From positions 152,502-216,501 of the IMG/VR virus record IMGVR_UViG_3300043219_000566: a stretch of DNA of 64,000 bases, one strand, 5' to 3'. This document shows positions 56,880-64,000 of the stretch, in pieces. The notes under the pieces were generated by a model that was given only the letters and a program-made list of their open reading frames with translations, searched no databases and was not told the DNA's origin. The DNA is from a virus. The first letter of the stretch is position 1, and each line of letters begins with the position of its first letter. Position numbers and translations under genes: made by a program.

Positions 56880-57278
56880 ATGCAAGAATTCCACCTGGTC
56901 GCGGGCGTCGAGAAAATCCTTCACGTATTCGTCGAGGACACCAAGCGCAGCGACGGAGGCGGAAAAACCGGGCTAGTCTACGACTCGACCGATCTCGAAT
57001 GCCACTTCGTCCGGCCCGGAGACGAAGGCTCCACGCAGCTGGTCCTGGTAGACACCGAGCTAGGCATCTGGGTCTCCGGCGGATTCAAACAAGTCGATGC
57101 CACCAATATGGCCGGATGGTATGAGCTGCAGCTTGCTGCCGCATGCGTCGCGCCCAGCTTCGAGCACTGCATGCTCCACCTGTACGACGGAGGCAGCAGC
57201 GGCATGGCCGTTACCAGTATCCGCCTCCTGGAAGACCAGCGGCGGCTGTACTGCCGCCATCCGCGCGGCCAGAGCTAA
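56880..57278 (+). CDS. small beta-rich protein after the beta-helix gene, 132 aa
   Basis: Not recognised. FHLVAGVEKILHVFVEDTKR, LECHFVRPGDEGSTQLVL and WYELQLAAACVAP are strand-rich; similar proteins follow spike genes in other phages, often as a chaperone or baseplate part. It starts three bases after the beta-helix stop. Its TAA overlaps the stop of the convergent gene. Confidence 0.7.
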   Translation: MQEFHLVAGVEKILHVFVEDTKRSDGGGKTGLVYDSTDLECHFVRPGDEGSTQLVLVDTELGIWVSGGFKQVDATNMAGWYELQLAAACVAPSFEHCMLHLYDGGSSGMAVTSIRLLEDQRRLYCRHPRGQS

Positions 57279-58099
57279 CCTCCCGACGGCTTCTTCTCGG
57301 CAGTCTCCGGTACAGCCCTTCTCTGCAACATATCTTGGACCATCCCATCGGCGGTACCGGTACCCTCACAATGACTGCACTCATGCTCGTAGAATACCTT
57401 GGAACCCTCACACGCAGGGCACTGAGCCGCTTCCCCCTTCCCATCGAGCAGATCCATCAACAATTGCGCAGCCCATTGCACCCCGTTATTCCCCGATGAC
57501 CCCCGAGATATCAGAGCTGCGGCTCTGATTACGTTCCGTTCGCGTTCCGTCATCTCATCTCTCCAATCAAATGTTTCCTGGCACCCGCCTCGCGATCTAT
57601 GCCAGTCGCTATCCTCCGGAAGATGCGACGGCTGCACGACTTCGTAAGTCTCGGTAACGTCCGGAGGTTCGTGCTGCTCGGCCATCCGCTCGATCACCTC
57701 GACTAGATCTCGGCGCTCGTCTTTAAGCGCCTGAGCCACACAAGCGCCCGCGCTGGCCGGAAAGTACACGAACTCGGTCAGCACCCCCGGTTCGGACGTA
57801 TCCCAAGGCTGGAAACCGCGCCAAGGTAAACGCCGCTTCTTGGTATTGAACGTCCAGTCCAGAATCACGAGCTTGTGCCCGGCGCGGAACAATGCCTTGA
57901 CCATCAGCTCAACAGTCGCCCAAACGCGCTCCTCGGCCACCTGAACGTAAGCCTGCCCGTGCAATGCCTTCCGTACCTCGTCAGGGCTTACCACCGCCAC
58001 GCCGCGTTTGGACCGCAGCTGCTTGCGCGCCCAAGTAGACTTGCCGCTGCGCGGCAGGCCGATAGTTACCTTCAACAACAGCGGCTTCTTTTTAGGCAT
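57275..58099 (-). CDS. P-loop polynucleotide-kinase-like protein with zinc domain, copy A, 274 aa
   Basis: KVTIGLPRSGKSTWARKQL (G14-x4-G-K-S) is the kinase P-loop of PNK-type AAA_33 proteins; VVSPDEVRKALHGQAYVQ and LVILDWTFNTKKRR supply the substrate and acidic steps. C-terminal CPACEGSKVFYEHECSHCEG is a DnaJ-type zinc finger, not found in copy B. The stop is shared, convergently, with the plus-strand gene. Probably phosphorylates a 5'-OH end or a small substrate. Confidence 0.75.
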   Translation of the reverse strand: MPKKKPLLLKVTIGLPRSGKSTWARKQLRSKRGVAVVSPDEVRKALHGQAYVQVAEERVWATVELMVKALFRAGHKLVILDWTFNTKKRRLPWRGFQPWDTSEPGVLTEFVYFPASAGACVAQALKDERRDLVEVIERMAEQHEPPDVTETYEVVQPSHLPEDSDWHRSRGGCQETFDWRDEMTERERNVIRAAALISRGSSGNNGVQWAAQLLMDLLDGKGEAAQCPACEGSKVFYEHECSHCEGTGTADGMVQDMLQRRAVPETAEKKPSGG

Positions 58100-58109
58100 C
58101 AGAGCTACC

Positions 58110-58454
58110 TCACTTTCGTTCGCCTACCAGCAGTGGTCTACCGCGCCCGTGCGGAACGTTGTCAGTCGCGGGGTTGTAAAGCCGAAATCCGGAGATCCGC
58201 CCATCGCTCTTTAGCTCCATCACGACCGGACCGCGGTCGTCGGCGCTCTCGCAAAACAAGCCGTTGATGAGCCCCAGCGGACCGAGCTTCGGCTTATCGA
58301 GCAAATCCGCCTGCACGACAACCCGCGGATGATCAGCGATCTCGCGCGAGCAATTGTACCTGCGCTGAAAAAGACTACGAATACAACCAGGATCGAGCTT
58401 GACCAGCTCAGTCAACAACTCGACCACGTCTTTCGGACTAACCGACGTTCGCAT
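58110..58454 (-). CDS. hypothetical protein between the kinase copies, 114 aa
   Basis: Not recognised. Starts MRTSVSPKDVVELL (GAGAGGG upstream). Helical N-terminus, a beta-rich C-terminus (VVMELKSDGRISGFRLYN). Overlaps the kinase copy B end by 17 bases. Confidence 0.62.
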   Translation of the reverse strand: MRTSVSPKDVVELLTELVKLDPGCIRSLFQRRYNCSREIADHPRVVVQADLLDKPKLGPLGLINGLFCESADDRGPVVMELKSDGRISGFRLYNPATDNVPHGRGRPLLVGERK

Positions 58455-58962
58455 CGCTACCCTCTCGCCAGCCCCCATCCACAGGAAAATGCGGCGGTTG
58501 AATGATCTCGTGGTACTCGGTGTCGTCCGGCGGCTCATGCCGCTCGGCCATCTGCAGTATCACATTCACCAGCTCGTGGCGCTCGTCCTTGTCCGCCTGG
58601 ATGATACATTCCTCCGGATCAGCCCGAAAGTACATGAACTTAGTTGTCACCTCGTAACCCATAATATCCCAGGGACGGAAATTGACCCAAGGCGCACGGC
58701 GCTTCTTGGTGTTAAATGTATCGTCCAGAATCACGATCTTGTGCCCGGCGCGAAATAGCGCCTTGACCATCAGCTTGACCGTCGCCCACACGAAATCCTC
58801 AGCTGACTGAAAGTAAGCCTGGCCATGCAGCGCCAAACGTATCTCGTCAGGACTGACCAGTACCGCACATCTGGCGGCGATCTGCTGACGCGCCCAGGTC
58901 GACTTGCCGCTGCGCGGCAGGCCAACAGTCACCAGCAGCATCGGCAACTTCTCTTTAGCCAT
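58438..58962 (-). CDS. P-loop polynucleotide-kinase-like protein, copy B, 174 aa
   Basis: LVTVGLPRSGKSTWARQQI, VSPDEIRLALHGQAYFQ, VKLMVKALFRAGHKIVILDD and TFNTKKRRAPW repeat copy A almost line by line; VILDD keeps the second Asp where copy A has Trp. Ends before the zinc finger of copy A. Start MAKEKLPMLL set by GAGGAAACTCTG. Tandem duplication with changed ends. Confidence 0.75.
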   Translation of the reverse strand: MAKEKLPMLLVTVGLPRSGKSTWARQQIAARCAVLVSPDEIRLALHGQAYFQSAEDFVWATVKLMVKALFRAGHKIVILDDTFNTKKRRAPWVNFRPWDIMGYEVTTKFMYFRADPEECIIQADKDERHELVNVILQMAERHEPPDDTEYHEIIQPPHFPVDGGWREGSDANVG

Positions 58963-59309
58963 CAGAGTTTCCTCACTTTCGTTATCTGGCTGCCGCTGGC
59001 CGGATCGAAGCTGATCGAGCGCAAACACGCATGCCCCCCGCCCTTCTTCTGACCGCAATCGCGACAGTGGGTTGTAGGCCCGGTCATTTCGGACAGGTCG
59101 GGTTTAGCATCAAGCAAACCAGCTACATAGGCCGCTTTGGTGCGTCCCAGCGCCCCGCACGTGAGGCAGTAGATCTCTGACCAGTCGCTAGGCGTGTAAT
59201 GACAACCGTTGAACGCCGAGTAATTGCAACGCCGGGCGATAACCACCCAGCGCCGCTGCCCTACGGGCTTTCTGCGCTCGGGGCATCTGCACCCGAATGA
59301 CACTGACAC
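58962..59309 (-). CDS. small zinc-binding protein, 115 aa
   Basis: Several Cys pairs: CRCPERR, CLTCGALGRT and CRDCGQ (about residues 48-53 and 82-85), enough for a zinc ribbon. GTG start after GGAGGTGACCA. Ends in an ATGA overlap with kinase copy B. Role unknown. Confidence 0.65.
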   Translation of the reverse strand: MSVSFGCRCPERRKPVGQRRWVVIARRCNYSAFNGCHYTPSDWSEIYCLTCGALGRTKAAYVAGLLDAKPDLSEMTGPTTHCRDCGQKKGGGHACLRSISFDPASGSQITKVRKL

Positions 59310-59620
59310 TGGTCACCTCCACACGTCCCCGCATCCGGAGCAGCGGGTAGCTCCTGCGCCTTGTCGCCCAGCAAATCGACCAGAGTGTCCCGAAGACTGG
59401 AAGCGTTCTCAACGGTCATCAAGACCTCGCCGCTAGTACGGCACTCGCCGCTCTCCAGCAAGCGAAAAGGACGCTCAGCGTTTTTGCCCTCGAAAGAGAC
59501 CCTCAACCTGATGTCATCCTTGAGATGAAAAATCTCCCCCCGCGAAACAGGCGCAGTAATATCGTCCGCGCGCTTCTGCGCATCCACACACTTTGCTTGA
59601 AGTTCAGAAAACTTGCTCAT
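59261..59620 (-). CDS. hypothetical protein, 119 aa
   Basis: Not recognised. ATG after GAGAGGTAGACG. Helical start, then a middle like a small alpha/beta fold (IRLRVSFEGKNAERPFRLLE), and an acidic/Cys-rich end (GTCGGDQCQCHSG). Confidence 0.65.
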   Translation of the reverse strand: MSKFSELQAKCVDAQKRADDITAPVSRGEIFHLKDDIRLRVSFEGKNAERPFRLLESGECRTSGEVLMTVENASSLRDTLVDLLGDKAQELPAAPDAGTCGGDQCQCHSGADAPSAESP

Positions 59621-59641
59621 TGCGTCTACCTCTCGCTTGTC

Positions 59642-60463
59642 CTACGGAAACCAATCCATCTCCGGCCGAATACGTTTGTTCTGCTCCCACGTTGCCTTCA
59701 ACAGCAAGGGGTCGAAATCGCTGGTATGCAACTGCTCAATGAGAGCAGCGATATCCTTGGGAAAGCACGAGCCGCTGAAGCCGTGCACACCGTCATCCCC
59801 TGGTGCGCTGTAGTGGCTCCGGCCGATCCGCCCGTCGGACAACACGCCCTCGATCACGCGCTCCCAGTCCAACCCGAAGCGCGCCATGCCCAGGCTCATC
59901 TCGTTGAAAAAGAGCACCTTGACCGCCAGGAAGCAGTTGCTGACGTACTTGACTGCTTCTGACTCGCTCGCCGTCATCAACAGGATCGAGACGCCCGGGA
60001 ACCGCTGGGCGTACATACGCCCTACTTCCTCGATCAAGGGAATCGGGCCGCCCAACACCACCCGAGACGGCGTCAGGAAATCGATATCGGCGTTCTTGGC
60101 TGTAAGAAACTCGGGGTTGTGGATCAACCGCAAACCGTAGGTATCGGCCAGCTCATTCGTGGTCCAGACCGGCACAGTGGACTTGAGGACAAAGATCCCT
60201 TGCGGATTGAACGGCGTCTCACTGATGAGCTTGAACGCGTCGTGGATGATATCCAGCCGCGCCGCGCCACCGTCGGGCCGAGGCATCGGCGTAGGCAAGC
60301 AGACGAAGATCAGATCGCAAGCAAGCACCTCCTCCAGCGAATGCGTACGTCGCCGCTCGTCGATATCGTACCCGCGGGTCTCGGTCCAGCTGGAGAACCC
60401 GCGGAAAACGGCTCCGCCCACGAAGCCCATGCCGATCACGCCGATAATTGGGGGTTTATCCAC
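59642..60463 (-). CDS. NDP-sugar dehydrogenase (UDP-glucose/GDP-mannose type), short form
   Basis: NAD-binding GVIGMGFVGGAV, then FVCLPTPMPRPDGG, VLKSTVPVWTTNEL, HNPEFLTAKNA, EAVKYVSNCFLAVKVLFFNE and GVHGFSGSCFPKD, whose Cys is the catalytic one. These cover the first two domains; the third domain of the usual 390-450 aa enzyme is missing (273 aa here). It would oxidise a sugar nucleotide to its uronate, giving a donor for the glycan island. GTG start after AGGAGTTTTAGA. Confidence 0.87.
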   Translation of the reverse strand: MDKPPIIGVIGMGFVGGAVFRGFSSWTETRGYDIDERRRTHSLEEVLACDLIFVCLPTPMPRPDGGAARLDIIHDAFKLISETPFNPQGIFVLKSTVPVWTTNELADTYGLRLIHNPEFLTAKNADIDFLTPSRVVLGGPIPLIEEVGRMYAQRFPGVSILLMTASESEAVKYVSNCFLAVKVLFFNEMSLGMARFGLDWERVIEGVLSDGRIGRSHYSAPGDDGVHGFSGSCFPKDIAALIEQLHTSDFDPLLLKATWEQNKRIRPEMDWFP

Positions 60464-60581
60464 TCTAAAACTCCTGCTTTCTCTTGGCAGGTTGCAAGCC
60501 CGCCTCAACCGGGGGCTCCACTACGTGGATTCCACGCTACGCTACTGCTGTATTTGGACTATCAATCTTCGCAGAATTGCA

Positions 60582-61247
60582 TCAGTCGAATTCCGCGATA
60601 TTCCACCGCCGAACTCTCCGCGCTGGAGGCGCTAGATCGGCCTCTGCCGCCGTGACCGTGATCCAGATATCGTAGATCTCGTCCAAGATGTTCCAACCGC
60701 CATACTCGTCGGTGATAGTGACTTCTGCATTGCCAAGATCACCCACGATATTCCAACCGGGGATCTCTTCGTCCAAGACGGCAGTCACTGAGCAATACCC
60801 ATACTCGTCGATAATCTCGATCCCAGCATCGCCAGGAGCAATCGCCATAAATTGAAACGTTGTGATATAAAGCCCCCCAGGCGTCGAGACAGCCGCTGGC
60901 TCTCCAAGCCAGCACCAAAGATGGTAGTAAGCATCGCCATCGTCAAACGAGTTATTAAGGCCGTCTAGCCCGTCGTCAGCTGGAAAACCAGAGAGCATCC
61001 AGACGCCAGGCTCGTCGTCCTCATTACCCAGTAGCGTCAAGCGGGTCTCGTCCCAAGTGACGATAAGCTGAGCAGCACAGAATGGATCATCGGCTCCGTT
61101 GTTGTCAGCTACGAAATAAAGATCAACTTCAACCACATTGCCGACTTCGACTATCTCCCCGTCCGACCGCAATTCCAGATCAACTTCAGCCTGCAACGAG
61201 CAAACACCTACGATTGCTGTCATCAGCGCCACTAGAAAAGTTCTCAT
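60582..61247 (-). CDS. secreted protein with cohesin-like domain, 221 aa
   Basis: Signal peptide MRTFLVALMTAIVGVCSLQA then a mature part that starts with a cohesin-like opening (VDLELRSDGEIVEVGNVVEV, then AAQLIVTWDETRLTLLGNED). Asp/Glu/Gly-rich, beta, likely calcium binding. Acidic codon choice and AT-richer base use compared to the flanks suggest recent transfer. It has its own candidate promoter. Not a usual phage gene; perhaps a moron or host-derived. Confidence 0.7.
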   Translation of the reverse strand: MRTFLVALMTAIVGVCSLQAEVDLELRSDGEIVEVGNVVEVDLYFVADNNGADDPFCAAQLIVTWDETRLTLLGNEDDEPGVWMLSGFPADDGLDGLNNSFDDGDAYYHLWCWLGEPAAVSTPGGLYITTFQFMAIAPGDAGIEIIDEYGYCSVTAVLDEEIPGWNIVGDLGNAEVTITDEYGGWNILDEIYDIWITVTAAEADLAPPARRVRRWNIAEFD

Positions 61248-61310
61248 GCTATTCTCTCTTTCGTTGTCGGTTAGAGCGAAGAACATCCCGGCACACACCT
61301 GAGACGCGGG

Positions 61311-61340
61311 ACTCTAACACAGCTACCAGCTACCGCTCAA
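61311..61340 (-). promoter_or_regulatory. candidate promoter for the secreted-protein gene
   Basis: TTGAGC, 18-base spacer, TAGAGT on the minus strand (four matches each to consensus), about 65 bases upstream of the ATG at 61247, in a 140-base gap. Confidence 0.4.
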
Positions 61341-61388
61341 GTTCTCTCGACAGCGTACTATCTCGTCGCGCTGTTGCCACATCTTCGG

Positions 61389-63155
61389 TCATGTCAAATC
61401 TTTGAACGCGACGCTCAACGCCACGTGCCCCTTGCTCGGGTACGCCACGATGCCGCTGGTACGCAGCGACGAGATGGTGTTGTCGAAGTGACTGCTGGTA
61501 CGCGACTGCTCGATTGCGCCCGCCAGCCCTTCACGCGACAGCTCACCGTGGCGCACCAGCGCATCGAAGATCCGCAGCGGCAACCCGCCCTTCAACACCA
61601 ACCGCACGCGGTCGTGCAGCTCAGTCAACGTAGCAGGCTTGTCCGGAGCATTAGCCACACGGCGTCCCGCAGCAGTCAGAGCAATCCGCCCGCCAGCAGG
61701 GTAACTGAGTAGATCCTGGGTCCGTAGCGCCGAGATCGTGTTGTCAGAGTGGCTGCTTTTGGGCTTAGCACAAGCCGCAAAAGTCACCTGCCGCCGCGTC
61801 GGGTGCTCGACACCGGCCGAGTTCCACCACGCGACCGCGTCGAGGATGCGAGACTTGAGCGAGCCGCGCGGCACATCCTGAGTCGGGTGCACAGCCCGGC
61901 AAGCATACGTCCGCTCGTGGACTGAAATAATCGGCACCGCCGCCGAAGAAGCTGCGTCGGGCGGACTCCTCTTCTTGCGCGACGACGATGCCGAATTCGG
62001 AGCAGCGGGCAACGACACGTCCGGAACCGGCGGTAGCTGCAGCATATCTATCGCCGTCCCGACGCGCAGCACGATGTCCTTGATGTAGTCGCACATGCGC
62101 GACACGGTCTTGTCCGCCTGCTGTTTGTACAACGCAAGCTGCTGCTGCGTATCATCGGCATCGCGCTGGAGCTGCGCCAACTCCTCAGCACCCGGCTGCT
62201 GGCCGTTCGCAGCGCGCTGCTCCAGATTCTGCACTTCTCGCCGCAGCTCAGCAATCTTGGCCTTAGCCTGTTCCATGTCCTTGATCTCCTGCTCAGCCTG
62301 CTCCGGCAGGTCCTCGAACTCGTCCAACATGCCCTTGATGGCCTTCGACGGCGCAGGCATGACCAGCTGCCGCCGCTTGCCGGGGCGTGGGTGAGTCGTC
62401 TGTACATCGCCCACCTTGAAATCACCGACGCCGAGGAAACTCAGCGCCGGGCCAAAACCCCAGAACTCACCGGGGGAGAGGTGCATCAGCTTGGTACGCT
62501 CACGCGATCCCATGCCCAGCACCATCCCGGCCCGCTGCAAGTCGACGTCCAGTGTGGTGGAGCCGATCAACACGTTCTTGGCCTGAGCCGCGGCGTCCTT
62601 ACTAAGCGCGCTCAGCCGCTGGGTAGCGAGCAGTCCGCAGAATCCCCGCTTACGACCCTGTGTCATAAGCGTGATAACCGCATCCAGCGACTGAGCAGCT
62701 ACGTTCCCCTTCTCGGGAGCGAACACGTGTGCCTCGTCGATGATGACCAGCACATCGTGCCACAATTTCTTCGGTACGTTCATCAGCGCGTTGAGAAAGC
62801 CGCTGACGAACTCACGGCGTTGCGCTAGCTTCAGCTCGTACAGGTCCAGCACGGCCGAGACCTTCAGCTCAGCCAAGCGGCGCGCCAGCAGAGCCGCCGA
62901 CCGCACCTCGGGCTTCAGCTCGCCCTCCTCGCCAACCAGCAAGAAGTCGTGCTTCTCGCGCAGCGTGCCGAACTCGCCCTCGGGATCGAAGATGATGATC
63001 TGAAGGTGCTTGGCCGCCTCCTCGGCGATCTTCCGCAGCAGCCAGCTCTTGCCGCCGCCCGAAGAGGCCTGCACCAGCAAACGGGTGTCAATCAGCTTGA
63101 GCACGTCCAGCCGCACCGCACTGCGACCGGACGCGCCAATCTTGATGGCGCTCAT
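61389..63155 (-). CDS. HerA/FtsK-like P-loop ATPase, 588 aa
   Basis: QASSGGGKSWLLRKIAEEA (Walker A, residues 31-38), DVLVIIDEAHVFAPEKG (Walker B, DEAH at 140-143) and the LLATQRLSALS sensor segment fit the HerA/DUF87 translocase group. A coiled coil (about 290-355) and two related C-terminal winged-helix-like repeats (HSDNTISALRTQDLLSYP and HFDNTISSLRTSGIVAYP) follow, likely to contact DNA. Could drive DNA movement in recombination, segregation or packaging. Strong SD (GAGGAGG). Directly follows the Toprim gene. Confidence 0.8.
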   Translation of the reverse strand: MSAIKIGASGRSAVRLDVLKLIDTRLLVQASSGGGKSWLLRKIAEEAAKHLQIIIFDPEGEFGTLREKHDFLLVGEEGELKPEVRSAALLARRLAELKVSAVLDLYELKLAQRREFVSGFLNALMNVPKKLWHDVLVIIDEAHVFAPEKGNVAAQSLDAVITLMTQGRKRGFCGLLATQRLSALSKDAAAQAKNVLIGSTTLDVDLQRAGMVLGMGSRERTKLMHLSPGEFWGFGPALSFLGVGDFKVGDVQTTHPRPGKRRQLVMPAPSKAIKGMLDEFEDLPEQAEQEIKDMEQAKAKIAELRREVQNLEQRAANGQQPGAEELAQLQRDADDTQQQLALYKQQADKTVSRMCDYIKDIVLRVGTAIDMLQLPPVPDVSLPAAPNSASSSRKKRSPPDAASSAAVPIISVHERTYACRAVHPTQDVPRGSLKSRILDAVAWWNSAGVEHPTRRQVTFAACAKPKSSHSDNTISALRTQDLLSYPAGGRIALTAAGRRVANAPDKPATLTELHDRVRLVLKGGLPLRIFDALVRHGELSREGLAGAIEQSRTSSHFDNTISSLRTSGIVAYPSKGHVALSVAFKDLT

Positions 63156-63178
63156 CGCGTCCTCCTCAAGCAGGTAGT

Positions 63179-64000
63179 TTAGCCGCCGTCGTTCAAGAAT
63201 TCCTCCACCTCATCGAAGCGATCGCTAAGCGCCTGTAGCACGTCCTGCTGACGACGCTCCTCGTGTAGCGCGGACGCCCAGAGTTTCTCGTCACGAAACT
63301 GCAGCACGTTGTCGCGAATGACCTGAGACAGCACGTCCGGAGGCAGCGCATCCAGCTCCCAGGAAGAACTCCCGTACTGGGATTCATAGTCCTTAAAGCG
63401 AGGATCGACCTGCTTCGCAGGGTTGGGCGGAGGATTGTGCTTCCGGATCTGCGGCATGTTCAAGGCGATGCGCTCGACCCGTAAGTCGGCCCCCAAGAAC
63501 AAACTGACCCGATCAGTGATGTCACGCGTCATATCGATCCCGGACGGATCGTGATCGCCCATGTGCAGCACGATCACTTCTTTGCCGCTATCGCGAATCT
63601 CCTGCAGGCGATTGTGCGCGCTATCGTGCAGCACCGACTGACTGGCGTAACCCTTGCAAGCGAAATAGTTCACCCGCAGTTCCTCACAAACCGGCTCGAT
63701 CACGCCCAGCAACGCCTCCTTCTCGACCCACACTTCGACGTGGTAATCCTGCTCAGCCCACAAGTCGATCTGATACTGCTTAGCGCAAGCCCGCAGGATC
63801 GAAGCCGGTTCGTCCCAGGTCAAGATCGTTTTGACCGCGCGGCCACGATCCTCGATCGCGTCCCAGTCGATCAGCCCGGCCAAGCGCCCATCGCTGACGA
63901 TACCGGCTAACCGCGAGTAGTTGGCTTGCTTGTTCTCCAGCAGACCTCGCGCGACAAACTGGTAGTACAACTGGCGCAACGTCATCTTGTAACCGTTGGC
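63179..64000 (-). CDS. Toprim-domain protein (TopoVI-A/Spo11-like), cut by window edge
   Basis: Frame open to the right edge; the codons above the first ATG (N-G-Y-K) continue the protein. YQFVARGL leads a winged-helix-like part; VWVEKEALLGVIEPVCEEL holds the Toprim Glu and VLHMGDHDPSGIDMTRDIT the DxD. This is the arrangement of topoisomerase VI A/Spo11-like proteins, though the tyrosine cannot be assigned. Next to HerA-like ATPase, so they may form one DNA-processing pair. Confidence 0.7.
   Translation of the reverse strand, partial: ANGYKMTLRQLYYQFVARGLLENKQANYSRLAGIVSDGRLAGLIDWDAIEDRGRAVKTILTWDEPASILRACAKQYQIDLWAEQDYHVEVWVEKEALLGVIEPVCEELRVNYFACKGYASQSVLHDSAHNRLQEIRDSGKEVIVLHMGDHDPSGIDMTRDITDRVSLFLGADLRVERIALNMPQIRKHNPPPNPAKQVDPRFKDYESQYGSSSWELDALPPDVLSQVIRDNVLQFRDEKLWASALHEERRQQDVLQALSDRFDEVEEFLNDGG

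Noticed and set aside
1-64000. CRISPR array, tRNA or rRNA genes, integrase or attachment sites
   Set aside because: I looked for spaced direct repeats, cloverleaf-like runs and recombinase motifs and saw none that I could support; the only clear tandem repeat is the coding 33-bp repeat.

Overview
The window looks like part of a large tailed-phage (Caudoviricetes) genome, probably assembled from a metagenome. Evidence: about 55 kb of tightly packed genes almost all on the minus strand, ATGA/GTGA start-stop overlaps, strong Shine-Dalgarno (SD) sites, a portal protein, many small zinc-ribbon proteins, and phage nucleotide and DNA metabolism genes (B12-dependent ribonucleotide reductase NrdJ, ThyX, thymidylate kinase, MazG-like protein, RuvC-like resolvase, DnaQ exonuclease, HerA-like ATPase). 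No terminase, major capsid protein, integrase, rRNA or tRNA was seen. The host cannot be fixed from the sequence. Both ends are cut: an RNA polymerase beta-like gene on the left and a Toprim protein on the right.

Layout, in the direction of transcription (high to low coordinates). 63.9-57.3 kb: Toprim protein, HerA-like ATPase, a secreted protein with its own promoter, a short NDP-sugar dehydrogenase, and two duplicated polynucleotide-kinase-like proteins. 55.1-57.3 kb: the only plus-strand block, three genes including a beta-helix protein that looks like a tail spike. 55.1-47 kb: HNH protein, many small unknown genes, a MazG-like protein and a membrane-anchored 3D-domain protein. 47-23.8 kb: a glycan island holding a heptose-type kinase, a sugar nucleotidyltransferase, a RuBisCO-like protein, a cupin, a methyltransferase, about nine glycosyltransferase-like proteins, five sulfotransferase-like proteins and a SIS-domain isomerase. 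Mixed into it are a Tad2-type anti-Thoeris protein and dTMP kinase. 23.8-14 kb: an Xre/sigma region 4 hybrid, ThyX, zinc-ribbon proteins, NrdJ with an intein, DnaQ and RuvC. 13.8-0.8 kb: virion-type genes including the portal, two strong terminators, a 2H phosphoesterase-GNAT fusion and alanine/proline-rich proteins. 0.8-0 kb: start of an RNA polymerase beta-like gene.

How it may work together (inference): the phage could partly control transcription through its own beta-like subunit and a sigma-like regulator; it remakes the dNTP pool; and it carries a dense set of genes to build or decorate a sulfated, possibly heptose- or uronate-containing glycan. A 12-base palindrome, GTAGCGCGCTAC, occurs seven times, four of them exactly over a gene's TAG stop just upstream of the next gene.
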